Source: Arthrobacter sp. AK04 (GTDB lineage Bacteria; Actinomycetota; Actinomycetes; Actinomycetales; Micrococcaceae). From it: a stretch of 64,000 bases of DNA. The notes under the pieces are model-generated. The model worked only from the letters and a program-made list of their open reading frames with translations. It searched no databases and was not told the DNA's origin. The stretch covers positions 62,001 through 126,000 of the forward strand of contig NZ_JAJOMC010000002.1 of the NCBI RefSeq assembly GCF_021129155.1. Reading direction: 5' to 3'. The position numbers and the translations under genes were made by a program. This document shows, in pieces, positions 17,380-25,849 of this stretch (the first letter of the stretch is position 1; every line of letters starts with the position of its first letter).

Positions 17380-18389
17380 TAGAACAGTCCGCTCTGGTTG
17401 AAGCGCTTGGCCAGGGCGTTGGTGCCGAAGATCAGCACGATGCCCACCAGGGATTTGAAGAGCCCCACGGCGGTGGAGTAGCTGTAGGCGCCCTGGGTGA
17501 TGCCCACGAAGTACACGTAGGTGTCGAACACGTCAGCCACGGACCGGTTCAGGGCGTTGGTCATCAGGTAGATCTGTTCGAACCCGGTGTTGAGCATCTG
17601 CCCGATGGCAAGGATCAGCATCACGATGATGGTGGAGCGGATGCCGGGCAGGGTGATGTGCCAGACCCTGCGGAACCGGCCGGCGCCGTCAATGATGGCG
17701 GCCTCGTACTGGTCCTGGTCCACGGTGGCCAGGGCTGCGAGGAAGATGATGGTGCCCCAGCCGGTGTTCTTCCAGATCTCCTGCAGCACGATCAGCGGCC
17801 GGAACCAGTTCGGATCGGAGAGGAAGTCGATGTTGGTGCCCATCACGTTGTTCAGGAACAGGAACAACGGGCCGAAGTCCAGGGCGAACAGCAGGAAACT
17901 CAGCGACGCCACGATGGTCCAGGACAGGAAGTGCGGGATGTAGACGAGCGTCTGGACGGTGCGCTTGAGGATGGAAAGCCGGACCTCGTTCAGCAGCAGC
18001 GCCAGGACGATGGTCAGCGGAAAGGCGATGCCCAGGTTCAGGAACGCCAGGATCAGGGTGTTTCCGAGCAGCCGCGGGAAGTCCGGGTTGGAGAAGAAGT
18101 CCTGGAAGTGCTGGGTTCCCACCCACGGGCTGCCGTTCACGCCCAGGAACGGGACGTAGTCCTTGAACGCGATGGACACACCGTACATCGGGGCGTAGCG
18201 GAACACCGCGAAGTACACCACCCCCGGCACCAGCAGCAGGTAGAGCCACTTGTAGTGCGCGAAATGGACGGAGAATTTACCCCGCGGGACTTTTGGCGGC
18301 TTGCGCGGCCTGGAGCTCTTGCCCGCATCCGTCCCGGGGCCCTGGCCGTGGCCGATGTTCGAGGCCAGTGCGTCTGTCAGCTGTGACAT
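17379..18389 (-). CDS. CUT1 sugar ABC transporter permease (LplB/YesP-like)
   Basis: 336 aa inner-membrane permease, first of the pair. After a charged cytoplasmic tail of about 45 residues come six membrane segments; the EAA loop QYEAAIIDGAGRFRRVWHIT lies near residues 232-251. GVSIAFKDYVPFLGVNGSPW is typical of the LplB/YteP subgroup. The ATG has a strong AAAGGAGG site. A hairpin separates it from the binding-protein gene upstream, which would lower permease expression relative to the binding protein. Confidence 0.87.
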   Translation of the reverse strand: MSQLTDALASNIGHGQGPGTDAGKSSRPRKPPKVPRGKFSVHFAHYKWLYLLLVPGVVYFAVFRYAPMYGVSIAFKDYVPFLGVNGSPWVGTQHFQDFFSNPDFPRLLGNTLILAFLNLGIAFPLTIVLALLLNEVRLSILKRTVQTLVYIPHFLSWTIVASLSFLLFALDFGPLFLFLNNVMGTNIDFLSDPNWFRPLIVLQEIWKNTGWGTIIFLAALATVDQDQYEAAIIDGAGRFRRVWHITLPGIRSTIIVMLILAIGQMLNTGFEQIYLMTNALNRSVADVFDTYVYFVGITQGAYSYSTAVGLFKSLVGIVLIFGTNALAKRFNQSGLF

Positions 18390-18429
18390 TCAGGGCCTCC
18401 TTTCTGGAAGTGGTGAGTGGGTCCTGCGA

Positions 18430-18464
18430 CGGCGGGCTCCGCAGCGAACGTGCGGAGCCCGCCG
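18430..18464 (-). terminator. Hairpin between binding-protein and permease genes
   Basis: A 14-bp perfect stem (left arm 18430-18443, right arm 18451-18464) with a 7-nt loop. It lies directly after the binding-protein stop. Such structures commonly stabilise the upstream message and attenuate the downstream permease genes. Confidence 0.6.
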
Positions 18465-18479
18465 GTGCGGGCGGGACTG

Positions 18480-20009
18480 TTACTTGTTGTCCTGCCAGAG
18501 CTGGTTGATCTCTTCCTTCACCTTGTCGCCGCCGCTGGTGTTCCACAGCGTGATGGCATCCTTCAGCCCCTGCTCATCGATCTGGCCGGCAAGGTACTTG
18601 ATCCGGGCATCCGCCACGATGTTGTCCAGCTGCGCACCCTTGGAGACATAGGTGGCGGACACGTACGGGGCTGCCGGGTTGTAGACGGCACTCTTGAGGT
18701 CCTCGGCCATCACTTCCGTGCGCTTGTCGAAGACCTGCTGCTCGTACTCCGTGGGCTGCTTGACCGGGTAGAAGGTGTTGCCCCCAACGTTCATGCCTAG
18801 CTGCGCGTAGCTCTTGATGTCCGTGCTGACGGCCTTCGATTCCTCGGTTTCGGGCTTGATGCTGGCAGCCTTGCCGTCCTCAACGGTGAAGTTCACGCCC
18901 TCGATCCCGTTGTTCAGCAGGATGGCCACCTCCTTGCCGTTCATGGTGTTCAGGACTTCCAGCACCTTGTCCAGCTCAGCCTCGGTGCGGACGCTCGATT
19001 TGGGCACGGCGAGGAACCCGGAGTAGCCGTCGGTGGGGTGGGCGTGCAGTTCGCCGTCAGGACCTTCGAGGTTGCCCACGAAGCCCACCTTGTTCTCGTA
19101 GTTGTTGGGATCCGCCTGCTTGAACAGGTTGACCAGGACGCTGACGCGGGAGTCGACGTCCACGATGATGCCGCCCTTGCCATTGAAGAACGGTTCGTTC
19201 CACTTGGTGCCGTCAAAGGTGGCGAAGTCCGGGTTGATGAGCTTTTCGTCCACCATCTTCTTGACGAACCGGTTGGCCTCGAGGAACTCCTCCGTTTCGA
19301 AGCTGGGGATCAGCTTCCCGTCCTTTTCGGTCCAGCGGTTTCCGGTGCCGTACCATTCCTCGATGATGTCGTAGGGGCTGTTGGTGCCCAGCGCGCCCCA
19401 CTTGGGGATGGTGATGCCCCAGGTGTCGTCCTGGCCGTTGCCGTCCGGGTCCTGTTCGGTGAATGCCTTGGCCACCTTGTACAGGTCCTCGGTGGTCTTG
19501 GGCGCCTCGAGGCCCAGCTTGTCCAGCCAGTCCTGGCGGAACATGACGGCGGCGCGCATCGGGGCGCGGCCGCGGAACACGCCGTACACCTTGCCGTTGA
19601 TGCTGGCGTTCTGCTGGATGTCCGGGAAAGTGGTCTTCAGGTTCGGGTAGTCATCGAGTTTGTCCGTCAGGTCCCAGAATGCCCCGGCTTCGGCGTTCTT
19701 GACGAACCCGGGGGTCTTGCCCTGGATCACCATGATGTGCGGGATCTCGGAGGAGGCAAGGGTGATGTTGGTCTTGTCCTCGTAGGACGCGTTGGGGGTC
19801 CACGTGATGTTGATGTCCTTGCCGGTGAGCTCCTCGAGTTTCTTCTGGACGGCACCGTCGGCACTGGGCGGCTGGGCCTCGAGGAACGGCGCCATGATTG
19901 ACACCGTGCTGAGGTCCGCTGCCGGGGCCTCGCCTCCGCTGCAGGCTGTGAGGGACATGGCCGTGGCCGTGACGACGGCAGCGGCCAGGGAGACTTTTCT
20001 GCGGATCAT
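18480..20009 (-). CDS. CUT1 extracellular sugar-binding lipoprotein (LplA-like)
   Basis: 509 aa, long for a CUT1 binding protein but normal for the LplA/YtcQ subgroup. The signal peptide ends in LTAC (Cys23), so it is a lipoprotein on the outer face of the membrane. FKQADPNNYENKVGFVGN and PTDGYSGFLAVPKSSVRT are typical of the subgroup. The ATG at 20009 has an AAAGGAAA-type site; an upstream in-frame ATG at 20048 gives a poorer signal peptide. Its partners are the permeases at 17379-18389 and 16507-17379. A CG-centred operator lies 58 bp upstream. The likely ligand is a rhamnogalacturonan-type oligosaccharide, by context only. Confidence 0.88.
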   Translation of the reverse strand: MIRRKVSLAAAVVTATAMSLTACSGGEAPAADLSTVSIMAPFLEAQPPSADGAVQKKLEELTGKDINITWTPNASYEDKTNITLASSEIPHIMVIQGKTPGFVKNAEAGAFWDLTDKLDDYPNLKTTFPDIQQNASINGKVYGVFRGRAPMRAAVMFRQDWLDKLGLEAPKTTEDLYKVAKAFTEQDPDGNGQDDTWGITIPKWGALGTNSPYDIIEEWYGTGNRWTEKDGKLIPSFETEEFLEANRFVKKMVDEKLINPDFATFDGTKWNEPFFNGKGGIIVDVDSRVSVLVNLFKQADPNNYENKVGFVGNLEGPDGELHAHPTDGYSGFLAVPKSSVRTEAELDKVLEVLNTMNGKEVAILLNNGIEGVNFTVEDGKAASIKPETEESKAVSTDIKSYAQLGMNVGGNTFYPVKQPTEYEQQVFDKRTEVMAEDLKSAVYNPAAPYVSATYVSKGAQLDNIVADARIKYLAGQIDEQGLKDAITLWNTSGGDKVKEEINQLWQDNK

Positions 20010-20066
20010 GGTTTTCCTTTTCCACTTCTTCGGGGTTTTGTTGGTCAAGATTGTCGATGGGATGGG

Positions 20067-20080
20067 TTGATACGTTTCAA
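20067..20080. promoter_or_regulatory. LacI-type operator upstream of the LplA-like gene
   Basis: TTGATACGTTTCAA is palindromic around CG (revcomp TTGAAACGTATCAA) and belongs to the TGAAWCG class. It lies in the 156-bp gap between the DUF624 gene and the binding-protein gene, so the latter may have its own regulated promoter. Confidence 0.6.
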
Positions 20081-20165
20081 GCAGGGACGGCAGTCGGAGG
20101 CAGGCAAGCAGCGGAAAGGCCGACGGCGCCTTCCGGGCTTATGCCCGCCAGCGGCCTCCCAGGCG

Positions 20166-20849
20166 TCAGGCCACGGAGGCCGCCGGGAGGGAGCCCTTCG
20201 CTCCAGGGTCGTCCGCCCCTGCCACTGAAGCCCCGGCCACCGCTTCATCATTTGCGGTGAAGAACCGGTCGCACAGCCAGCCGGTGGTAAACAGCCAGGC
20301 TCCAATGCTGAAGAACGGAACCAGGCCCGGGACCGTGGTGCTGGCATAGAACGCCGCCGCGGAAATGAACAGCAGGATGACCGTTCCGGCGAGGTGGCGG
20401 AAGGCGAAGCGTGAAGACACCATCAGGTACTGGGCGAGGGGCAGCTCGTATCTGGCATACATCGGGAAGAGGTAGCAGGTTGCGCCGGCCAGAAGGATCG
20501 CCGCCACAAAAATGCCCGCCGCCACCAGCTGCGAGAACAGGTCCCCGGATGCGGAGAAATAGTTCCAGTTCATGGACAACGCCACGGCCACTCCCATCAC
20601 GGGCAGGGCGAGCGCATTGGCCCGGCCGAAGTTCCGGAAGTAGTCCGAAGTGAAGCTGCGGAACAACGGCGCCGCGTCACCCCGGGCACGCTTCCGCACG
20701 GCGATCTGGGCGGCCGCTGTTGCTGGGCCTGCGCCAAGGACACCCAGGCCCAGCAGCGTGAAGAGGATCCACAGCAGGTTCAGGCAGGCAATCCAGAGGA
20801 GGGTGTCAAAGAACGAGTAGGCCCGCGCACTGAACGATCCAGACAGCAT
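20166..20849 (-). CDS. DUF624 membrane protein (YesL-like)
   Basis: 227 aa with about five membrane segments (roughly 10-45, 75-95, 105-125, 150-170, 172-190). The N-terminal SARAYSFFDTLLWIACLNLL with GAGPATAAAQIAVRK matches the DUF624/YesL family, which regularly accompanies LplABC-type transporters; its role is unknown. The ATG has a GGGAG site. It is the first gene of the minus-strand transporter set and is divergent from the Gfo/Idh and GH78 genes. Confidence 0.82.
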   Translation of the reverse strand: MLSGSFSARAYSFFDTLLWIACLNLLWILFTLLGLGVLGAGPATAAAQIAVRKRARGDAAPLFRSFTSDYFRNFGRANALALPVMGVAVALSMNWNYFSASGDLFSQLVAAGIFVAAILLAGATCYLFPMYARYELPLAQYLMVSSRFAFRHLAGTVILLFISAAAFYASTTVPGLVPFFSIGAWLFTTGWLCDRFFTANDEAVAGASVAGADDPGAKGSLPAASVA

Positions 20850-20931
20850 GGCGCAGCTCCCTTCATTTCTCCATCGTTGCAGAGGCGGGGGCGGAAGTGT
20901 CCCGCATCACGCCGGTAATCGGTTTCTCGAA

Positions 20932-20961
20932 AATCTAGACGCAGACCAATGGCTAGGTCAA
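20932..20961 (-). promoter_or_regulatory. Candidate sigma-70 promoter for the YesL/LplABC set
   Basis: Read on the minus strand, TTGACC (20961-20956) is followed after 18 nt by TAGATT (20937-20932). The start codon lies about 80 bp downstream, and an operator lies just upstream of the -35. A weaker box, GTAATCGGTTTC at 20915-20926, lies just downstream. Confidence 0.55.
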
Positions 20962-20970
20962 GCAAAATTT

Positions 20971-20982
20971 TGAATCGTTACA
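20971..20982. promoter_or_regulatory. LacI-type operator between YesL-like and Gfo/Idh genes
   Basis: TGAATCGTTACA is the inverse of the second half-operator in front of rhaM (TGTTACGATTCA there, TGTAACGATTCA here). Placed in a divergent gap, it could control both the transporter set and the GH78 gene pair, most simply through the rhamnose regulator at 9254. Confidence 0.65.
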
Positions 20983-21092
20983 CAGCTGGACTCCTGGGAA
21001 TGCCATGACGCACACTGAATGGTGGAAAGCGCTTGCTGGAGTTCGCACGCGCCCTATGCAACTGCGCCCTGCGGGGACGGAAACGGAGAACC

Positions 21093-22355
21093 ATGGCAAC
21101 GCCAACCGGCACCCACAGCCCGGACGCCCCGGCCGGATCACCAGCAGGAAAAACTGTCGCTGCTGACGCCGCCAGCGTGCCAGACGCGGCCGTCGGTGTT
21201 GCCGCTGCCCGTGTTGCCCTGGTTGGTGTGCACGGCTTCGGCACCCACCACCTCCGCAACCTTGACCGCCTCCAGGCGGCAGGCGCCGTCGAACTCGTTG
21301 CGGTGGCCGACCCCCAGCCGCCGGCAGCCGGCTCCGTCCCGGACTCCGCAATGGTCTTCCCGGGAATAGACGAACTGCTGTCCGCAACACAGGCCCTTGA
21401 TCTGGTGATTGTGGCCACGCCCATCCAGACCCACGCCCCGCTGGCGCTTGCCGCCTTGCGCACCGGCGCTGACCTTTACCTGGAGAAGCCCCCGGTGGCG
21501 TCCCTGGCCGATTTCAACCGGCTCTGCGATGCCGCCGCGGCGTCCGGCAGGAGTGTGCAGATCGGCTTCCAGAGCCTGGGCTCGCACGCCCTGCAGGCCA
21601 TCGAAAACCTGGTGGCGGACGGCACCCTCGGTACGCTTCAGGGCATTTCGGCAACCGGCCGCTGGGTCCGGGACCGGGCATACTACAAACGCTCGCGGTG
21701 GGCCGGGAAGCGCAGCATCAACGGCGTGGACGTGGTTGACGGCGTGGCCACGAACCCCCTGGCGCACGCCGTGGCAACAGCGCTGAGGATCGCCGGGGCC
21801 CGGACCACCGCCGATGTGGCGTCCGTGGAGACCGAACTGTACCGCGCCAACGATATCGAGTCGGACGACACCTCCGTGATCCGCATCCGCACCGCCTCGG
21901 GCCTGCCCATCACCTGCGCCCTGACCATCTGCGCGTCCGAATCCGTGGAGCCCTACATCACGCTGCAGGGCTCGGCGGGAACAGCCGTGTTCCACTACAC
22001 CGAGGACCGCCTCACCGTCACCACGGCGTCCGGCACCACTGAGCAGACGTACGGCCGCGAGGACCTCACCGACAACCTGCTGGCCCACCGCAGCTCCGGA
22101 TCCCCGCTGATCAGTCCCCTCCTGGACAGCGGTGCTTTCATGCTGGTGCTGGAAGCGGTCCGGACCGCCCCACTGCCCGCGCTCATCGGCGATGCCCACA
22201 TCCGGTGGAAGGGATCCGGGGAAGCAGCCCACGCCGTCGTGATTGGCATTGAGGCGGCGCTGGAGCGCGCGGGGCGGGAGCACGCAACGTTCAGCGAGCT
22301 GGGCCTGCCGTGGGCAACATCAGCCCCCTGCACCTTCAGCGTGCCGGCTTCCTGA
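21093..22355 (+). CDS. Gfo/Idh/MocA family oxidoreductase
   Basis: 420 aa NAD(P)-dependent sugar oxidoreductase fold. After a disordered Ala-rich N-terminus, the Rossmann motif VALVGVHGFGTHH is at about residues 42-54, the catalytic EKPP motif near residue 136, and the substrate domain carries KRSRWAGKRSINGVDVVDGV. It is closely similar along its length to the first 400 residues of the protein at 42961 but lacks that protein's C-terminal domain. The ATG at 21093 has a GGAGAA site. Its stop overlaps the start of the GH78 gene, so both act together; oxidation of a sugar released by, or bound in, the rhamnoside is plausible but unproven. Confidence 0.8.
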   Translation: MATPTGTHSPDAPAGSPAGKTVAADAASVPDAAVGVAAARVALVGVHGFGTHHLRNLDRLQAAGAVELVAVADPQPPAAGSVPDSAMVFPGIDELLSATQALDLVIVATPIQTHAPLALAALRTGADLYLEKPPVASLADFNRLCDAAAASGRSVQIGFQSLGSHALQAIENLVADGTLGTLQGISATGRWVRDRAYYKRSRWAGKRSINGVDVVDGVATNPLAHAVATALRIAGARTTADVASVETELYRANDIESDDTSVIRIRTASGLPITCALTICASESVEPYITLQGSAGTAVFHYTEDRLTVTTASGTTEQTYGREDLTDNLLAHRSSGSPLISPLLDSGAFMLVLEAVRTAPLPALIGDAHIRWKGSGEAAHAVVIGIEAALERAGREHATFSELGLPWATSAPCTFSVPAS

Positions 22356-25300
22356 TGCACCCGCAGACCAAAGGGACCGCCGTACGCGCCACCACAATCC
22401 CCGAAGCGCAGGGCCAGCTGCACGCGGTCAACCTGCTGACGGAGGGCCTCGCCGAGTGCCTTACGGCACCCGCGCGGCCAACCTTCAGCTGGCAGCTGGC
22501 CCAGCCGGACGGCGCTGATCCGGTGCGGGCCCTGCAGACCGGCTACGAGGTCACGGTGGAGGACTCACAGGGGCTCAAGTTCTGGAGCTCGGGGCCGGTC
22601 CCCTCCCCCGCTCAGCGCGGCGTGCCGTATGGCGGGCCCGCGCTCGACGACGACACGGACTACGCGTGGCGGGTGCGGGTCCGCGGCGCCGCAGGGATCC
22701 CCGGGCAATGGTCTACTCCAAAGATGTTCAGCACCGGGCTTTCGGACGCTTCCTGGCAGGCCGACTGGATCCGGCGCGCGCCCGGCGGCCGCGCACCCCT
22801 GGAAATCCTCGGCGGCGCCCTCCGCGTGGCAGGCTCACCCTTCCTGCCGGTCCCTTGCCCGCCTGCCCGCACCTTCCGCCTCGAAGCCCGCGTCCGGCCG
22901 GTGATGGGGTGGGCCGGGCTCATCCTTCGCAGCAGCGGTCCCGGCACCGGCCTGCTGCTGGAGCTCAACACGGCCGGGGAGGTGGTCCTCCGCCGCGCTC
23001 CGGTGTGGGAGATTCCCGCCGCGGCCGTACCGGAAACCACCGTGCTGGCCAAGGCCCGGGCAGAGCGTAGCCTGGACGTCCGCCAGGCCAGGTTGCCCGG
23101 CAAGGACCTGGTGCCCGGGTCCTGGCAGGACCTGCTGGTCACCGACGACGGCCACACCATCACCGTGTCCCTGGATGGCGTGCAGCTGCTGGGAGTGCAG
23201 GAGCCGGCAGCTCCCGGAGCTGCCGGGAAGCTTGCCCTGCACCAGGGGCCCAGGAGCCAGGCGGAGTACGCGTCGCTGCACATAAGCAGCGCCTGCCAGG
23301 ACAGTGCCGGCGCCGTCCTGCTGGACCACCGCTTCGACGCCGGCGCGGACCAGGCCCGGGCCTGCCTGGCGCACTGGGCCGGCACCACCGCGCACCGCCA
23401 GCCGGATGAGTGGACGCTGTTCCGGACCACCCTCCAGCTCACCGGCCAGGTGCGCCGGGCGCGGCTGTTCGTTGCGGCAAACCACCACGCGCAGATCTCC
23501 CTGGCCGGTACCTCCTGCCTGGCAACAACCTCCTTCGGCTACCCGGGCGAGGGCTATTACGACGCCGCAGACATCACCGGGCTGCTCGCCGCCCAGCCTC
23601 CGGGCACAGCCGTTCCCCTGACCGCCCTGCTGCACTGGTACGGCCCGGGCCAGGGCCGCGCCGCCGGGCTCCCCGGCCTCCTGGTCCGCATCAGCGTCCA
23701 GTACACGGACGGCCGCCGCGGCTCCTTCTGTTCCGGGCCGGAGTGGTCAGCCGGCGAGGCGCCGTACCGGCAGTCCGGCTACCGCAATGACGAGGGCGAT
23801 CCCGTGGAACACCTGGACGGGCAGGCCGCCGGTGCCCTGGCCGCCGCGCCGTCCTCCTCTGCCTCTGCTGCTTCTTCTTCGTCCGAGGACCTGCCGCCCG
23901 CCATCAGCTCTGGCCGCCACCCCGCACCTGAGTTTCCCGCGCTGCACCCGCGCCGGACCTTCCTGGCCGGTGGGTTTGTTGCTCCCAAGGCTTTCCTGAC
24001 GGCCGGCGACGGCACCATGGTGGCGGACTTCGGCCAGGTTCTTCCCGGGCGCCCGGAGGTGGACTTCAGGGACGGGGTTCCCGGCCGCACCGTGATGATG
24101 CGGGCCGGCTACGCCCTCCGGCCGGACGGCCGGGTGGATGCCGGAAAGACCGCAAGCCAGAACACGGACATGTCCTTCCCCTACACCCAGGCGGCCGGGC
24201 CCCAGCAGTACAGCGCTACGGTGCACCTGGGTTTCCGCTACCTCGAGCTTCCCGGCGTGGAGGCCGCCGAGGTGTCCAGGGTTGGGGCCGTGCTGGTCCA
24301 TGGCCGCCATCCTGCCGAAGGAAGTTTCAGTTCCTCGGACGAGGCGCTGAATGCCGTCTTCACGCTGCTGCGCGATTCAGCCCTCTACGGGGTCCAGGAG
24401 CAGTTCGTGGACACACCCACCCGGGAGAAGGGCCAGTTCCTGGCGGATGCGGTGAACATTTCCTACGCAACGATGGCCCTCTTCGGCGAGCATGCCTATA
24501 CGGCCCAGGCGCTTCGGGAGTTCGCGTGGTCCGCCGTCCGCTACTGGTCCGAGGGGCAGGACCGCGGCCGCTACAACGCCGTATACCCCAACGGCGACGG
24601 CAAGCGCGACATCCCGGACTTCTCCCTCATGGTCCCTGAGTGGGCCGAGGAGTACCACCTGCGCACCGGCGACCTGAGCCTGGTCCGGGAACTGCTGCCG
24701 CACCTTCGCAACACCGCGGACTACGCGCTGCGGTACGTTCCGGCGGAAGGGCCGACGGCGGGACTGGTCACCCGGCTGGGCGGCGGTTCCGGCCCCTACC
24801 TGCACGGCATCGTGGACTGGCCGGAACCCGGCCGGTTCGGCTACGACATGGAGTGCGCCGCGAAGACCACCGTCAACGCCCAGGCCTATTCCGCGCTGGT
24901 GTCCACGGCCCGGCTCTGCAGCCTTGCCGGCGAGCCCGATGCAGCCATCCGCTACGCCTCCTCCGCCCGCCGGCTGGCCGACGCAATCCGCACCCGCCTG
25001 CGCGTCGACGGAGTGATGGTTGACGGCCTGCATGCGGACGGCACCCCCAGCTCCAACGCCTCCCAGCACGCCACGTCCTTCCCGCTCTCCCTTGCCATCA
25101 CCGCTCCGGAGTTCGCCGCCGCCGATGCACGGCGGCTCGCCTCCTTGGGGATGAAGCAGGGGCCACTGACCGTCCACCGGCTGGTGCGGGCGCTGCTTTC
25201 CCAGGGACTGACGGACGCCGTGCTGGACCTCCTGACAAACAAGGACCAGCCCGGCTGGGCCCGGCTGCTGGAACGCGGCGCCACCTTCACCTGGGAGGCC

Positions 25301-25762
25301 TGGGACCTGGTGGAGGGAACGGACTACAGCCAGTCCCACGCCTGGTCCGCGTCCGTGGTCAAGGAGATCCTGGACCACCTGCTCGGCGTCCGGTTCAGCT
25401 CCCCCGGAGGCTCGGAGCTGCTGATCGAGCCCCCGCTGTGCCGGCTAAACCATGCCCGCGGCACGGTGCCTGTGATCAACGGCTGCGTGGAAGCCAGTTG
25501 GACCCGGGAAGGCAGCCAGGTGCGGCTCGAGTGCACAATCCCTCCCGGCACTACGGCAGTCGTCCGGCTGCCCGCCGGCAGGTACACAGTCGCTTCGGGG
25601 CATGAAGGAACGACGGCGGAGGCCGCCGTCGTGCCCTTCGCTGAAGGTGCCGCGACCGCCCGGACGAATCCCGACGGCGCCGCGGCTGGCAGCGCCGCTA
25701 AGGCCGACTTCCGCATCCACCCCGGCACGTGGATATTCACGCCCAAAGCGGTCCGCCCGTAG
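22355..25762 (+). CDS. Glycoside hydrolase family 78 alpha-L-rhamnosidase with inserted jelly-roll domain
   Basis: 1135 aa, larger than most GH78 enzymes. An N-terminal fibronectin-like domain is followed at about residues 149-325 by an extra beta-sandwich-like segment (FRLEARVRPVMGWAGLILRS to YASLHISSAC) before the usual N-domain, the (alpha/alpha)6 barrel and the C-terminal beta-domain. Catalytic positions known for Bacillus RhaB are present with exact spacing: Asp686, Glu691 and Asp698 in the VDTPTREK region, and Glu981 in TWEAWD. No signal peptide, so it acts inside the cell. I chose the ATG at 22355 (TGATG overlap with the oxidoreductase stop); an in-frame ATG at 22310 exists. Confidence 0.87.
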   Translation: MHPQTKGTAVRATTIPEAQGQLHAVNLLTEGLAECLTAPARPTFSWQLAQPDGADPVRALQTGYEVTVEDSQGLKFWSSGPVPSPAQRGVPYGGPALDDDTDYAWRVRVRGAAGIPGQWSTPKMFSTGLSDASWQADWIRRAPGGRAPLEILGGALRVAGSPFLPVPCPPARTFRLEARVRPVMGWAGLILRSSGPGTGLLLELNTAGEVVLRRAPVWEIPAAAVPETTVLAKARAERSLDVRQARLPGKDLVPGSWQDLLVTDDGHTITVSLDGVQLLGVQEPAAPGAAGKLALHQGPRSQAEYASLHISSACQDSAGAVLLDHRFDAGADQARACLAHWAGTTAHRQPDEWTLFRTTLQLTGQVRRARLFVAANHHAQISLAGTSCLATTSFGYPGEGYYDAADITGLLAAQPPGTAVPLTALLHWYGPGQGRAAGLPGLLVRISVQYTDGRRGSFCSGPEWSAGEAPYRQSGYRNDEGDPVEHLDGQAAGALAAAPSSSASAASSSSEDLPPAISSGRHPAPEFPALHPRRTFLAGGFVAPKAFLTAGDGTMVADFGQVLPGRPEVDFRDGVPGRTVMMRAGYALRPDGRVDAGKTASQNTDMSFPYTQAAGPQQYSATVHLGFRYLELPGVEAAEVSRVGAVLVHGRHPAEGSFSSSDEALNAVFTLLRDSALYGVQEQFVDTPTREKGQFLADAVNISYATMALFGEHAYTAQALREFAWSAVRYWSEGQDRGRYNAVYPNGDGKRDIPDFSLMVPEWAEEYHLRTGDLSLVRELLPHLRNTADYALRYVPAEGPTAGLVTRLGGGSGPYLHGIVDWPEPGRFGYDMECAAKTTVNAQAYSALVSTARLCSLAGEPDAAIRYASSARRLADAIRTRLRVDGVMVDGLHADGTPSSNASQHATSFPLSLAITAPEFAAADARRLASLGMKQGPLTVHRLVRALLSQGLTDAVLDLLTNKDQPGWARLLERGATFTWEAWDLVEGTDYSQSHAWSASVVKEILDHLLGVRFSSPGGSELLIEPPLCRLNHARGTVPVINGCVEASWTREGSQVRLECTIPPGTTAVVRLPAGRYTVASGHEGTTAEAAVVPFAEGAATARTNPDGAAAGSAAKADFRIHPGTWIFTPKAVRP

Positions 25763-25772
25763 GCCCAGGAGA

Positions 25773-25833
25773 CGCGAGATGGCATTCCGCGGCAATGTCT
25801 GCGGGGAACATTGCCGTGAAATGCCATCTCGCG
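25773..25833. terminator. Long palindrome between convergent genes
   Basis: A 26-bp stem with one mismatch and one G-T pair (arms 25773-25798 and 25808-25833) and a 9-nt loop, between the GH78 stop and the convergent binding-protein stop. Most likely a bidirectional terminator; the length also suits a repetitive palindromic element. Confidence 0.65.
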
Positions 25834-25849
25834 GGGTCACGCCCGTGGG

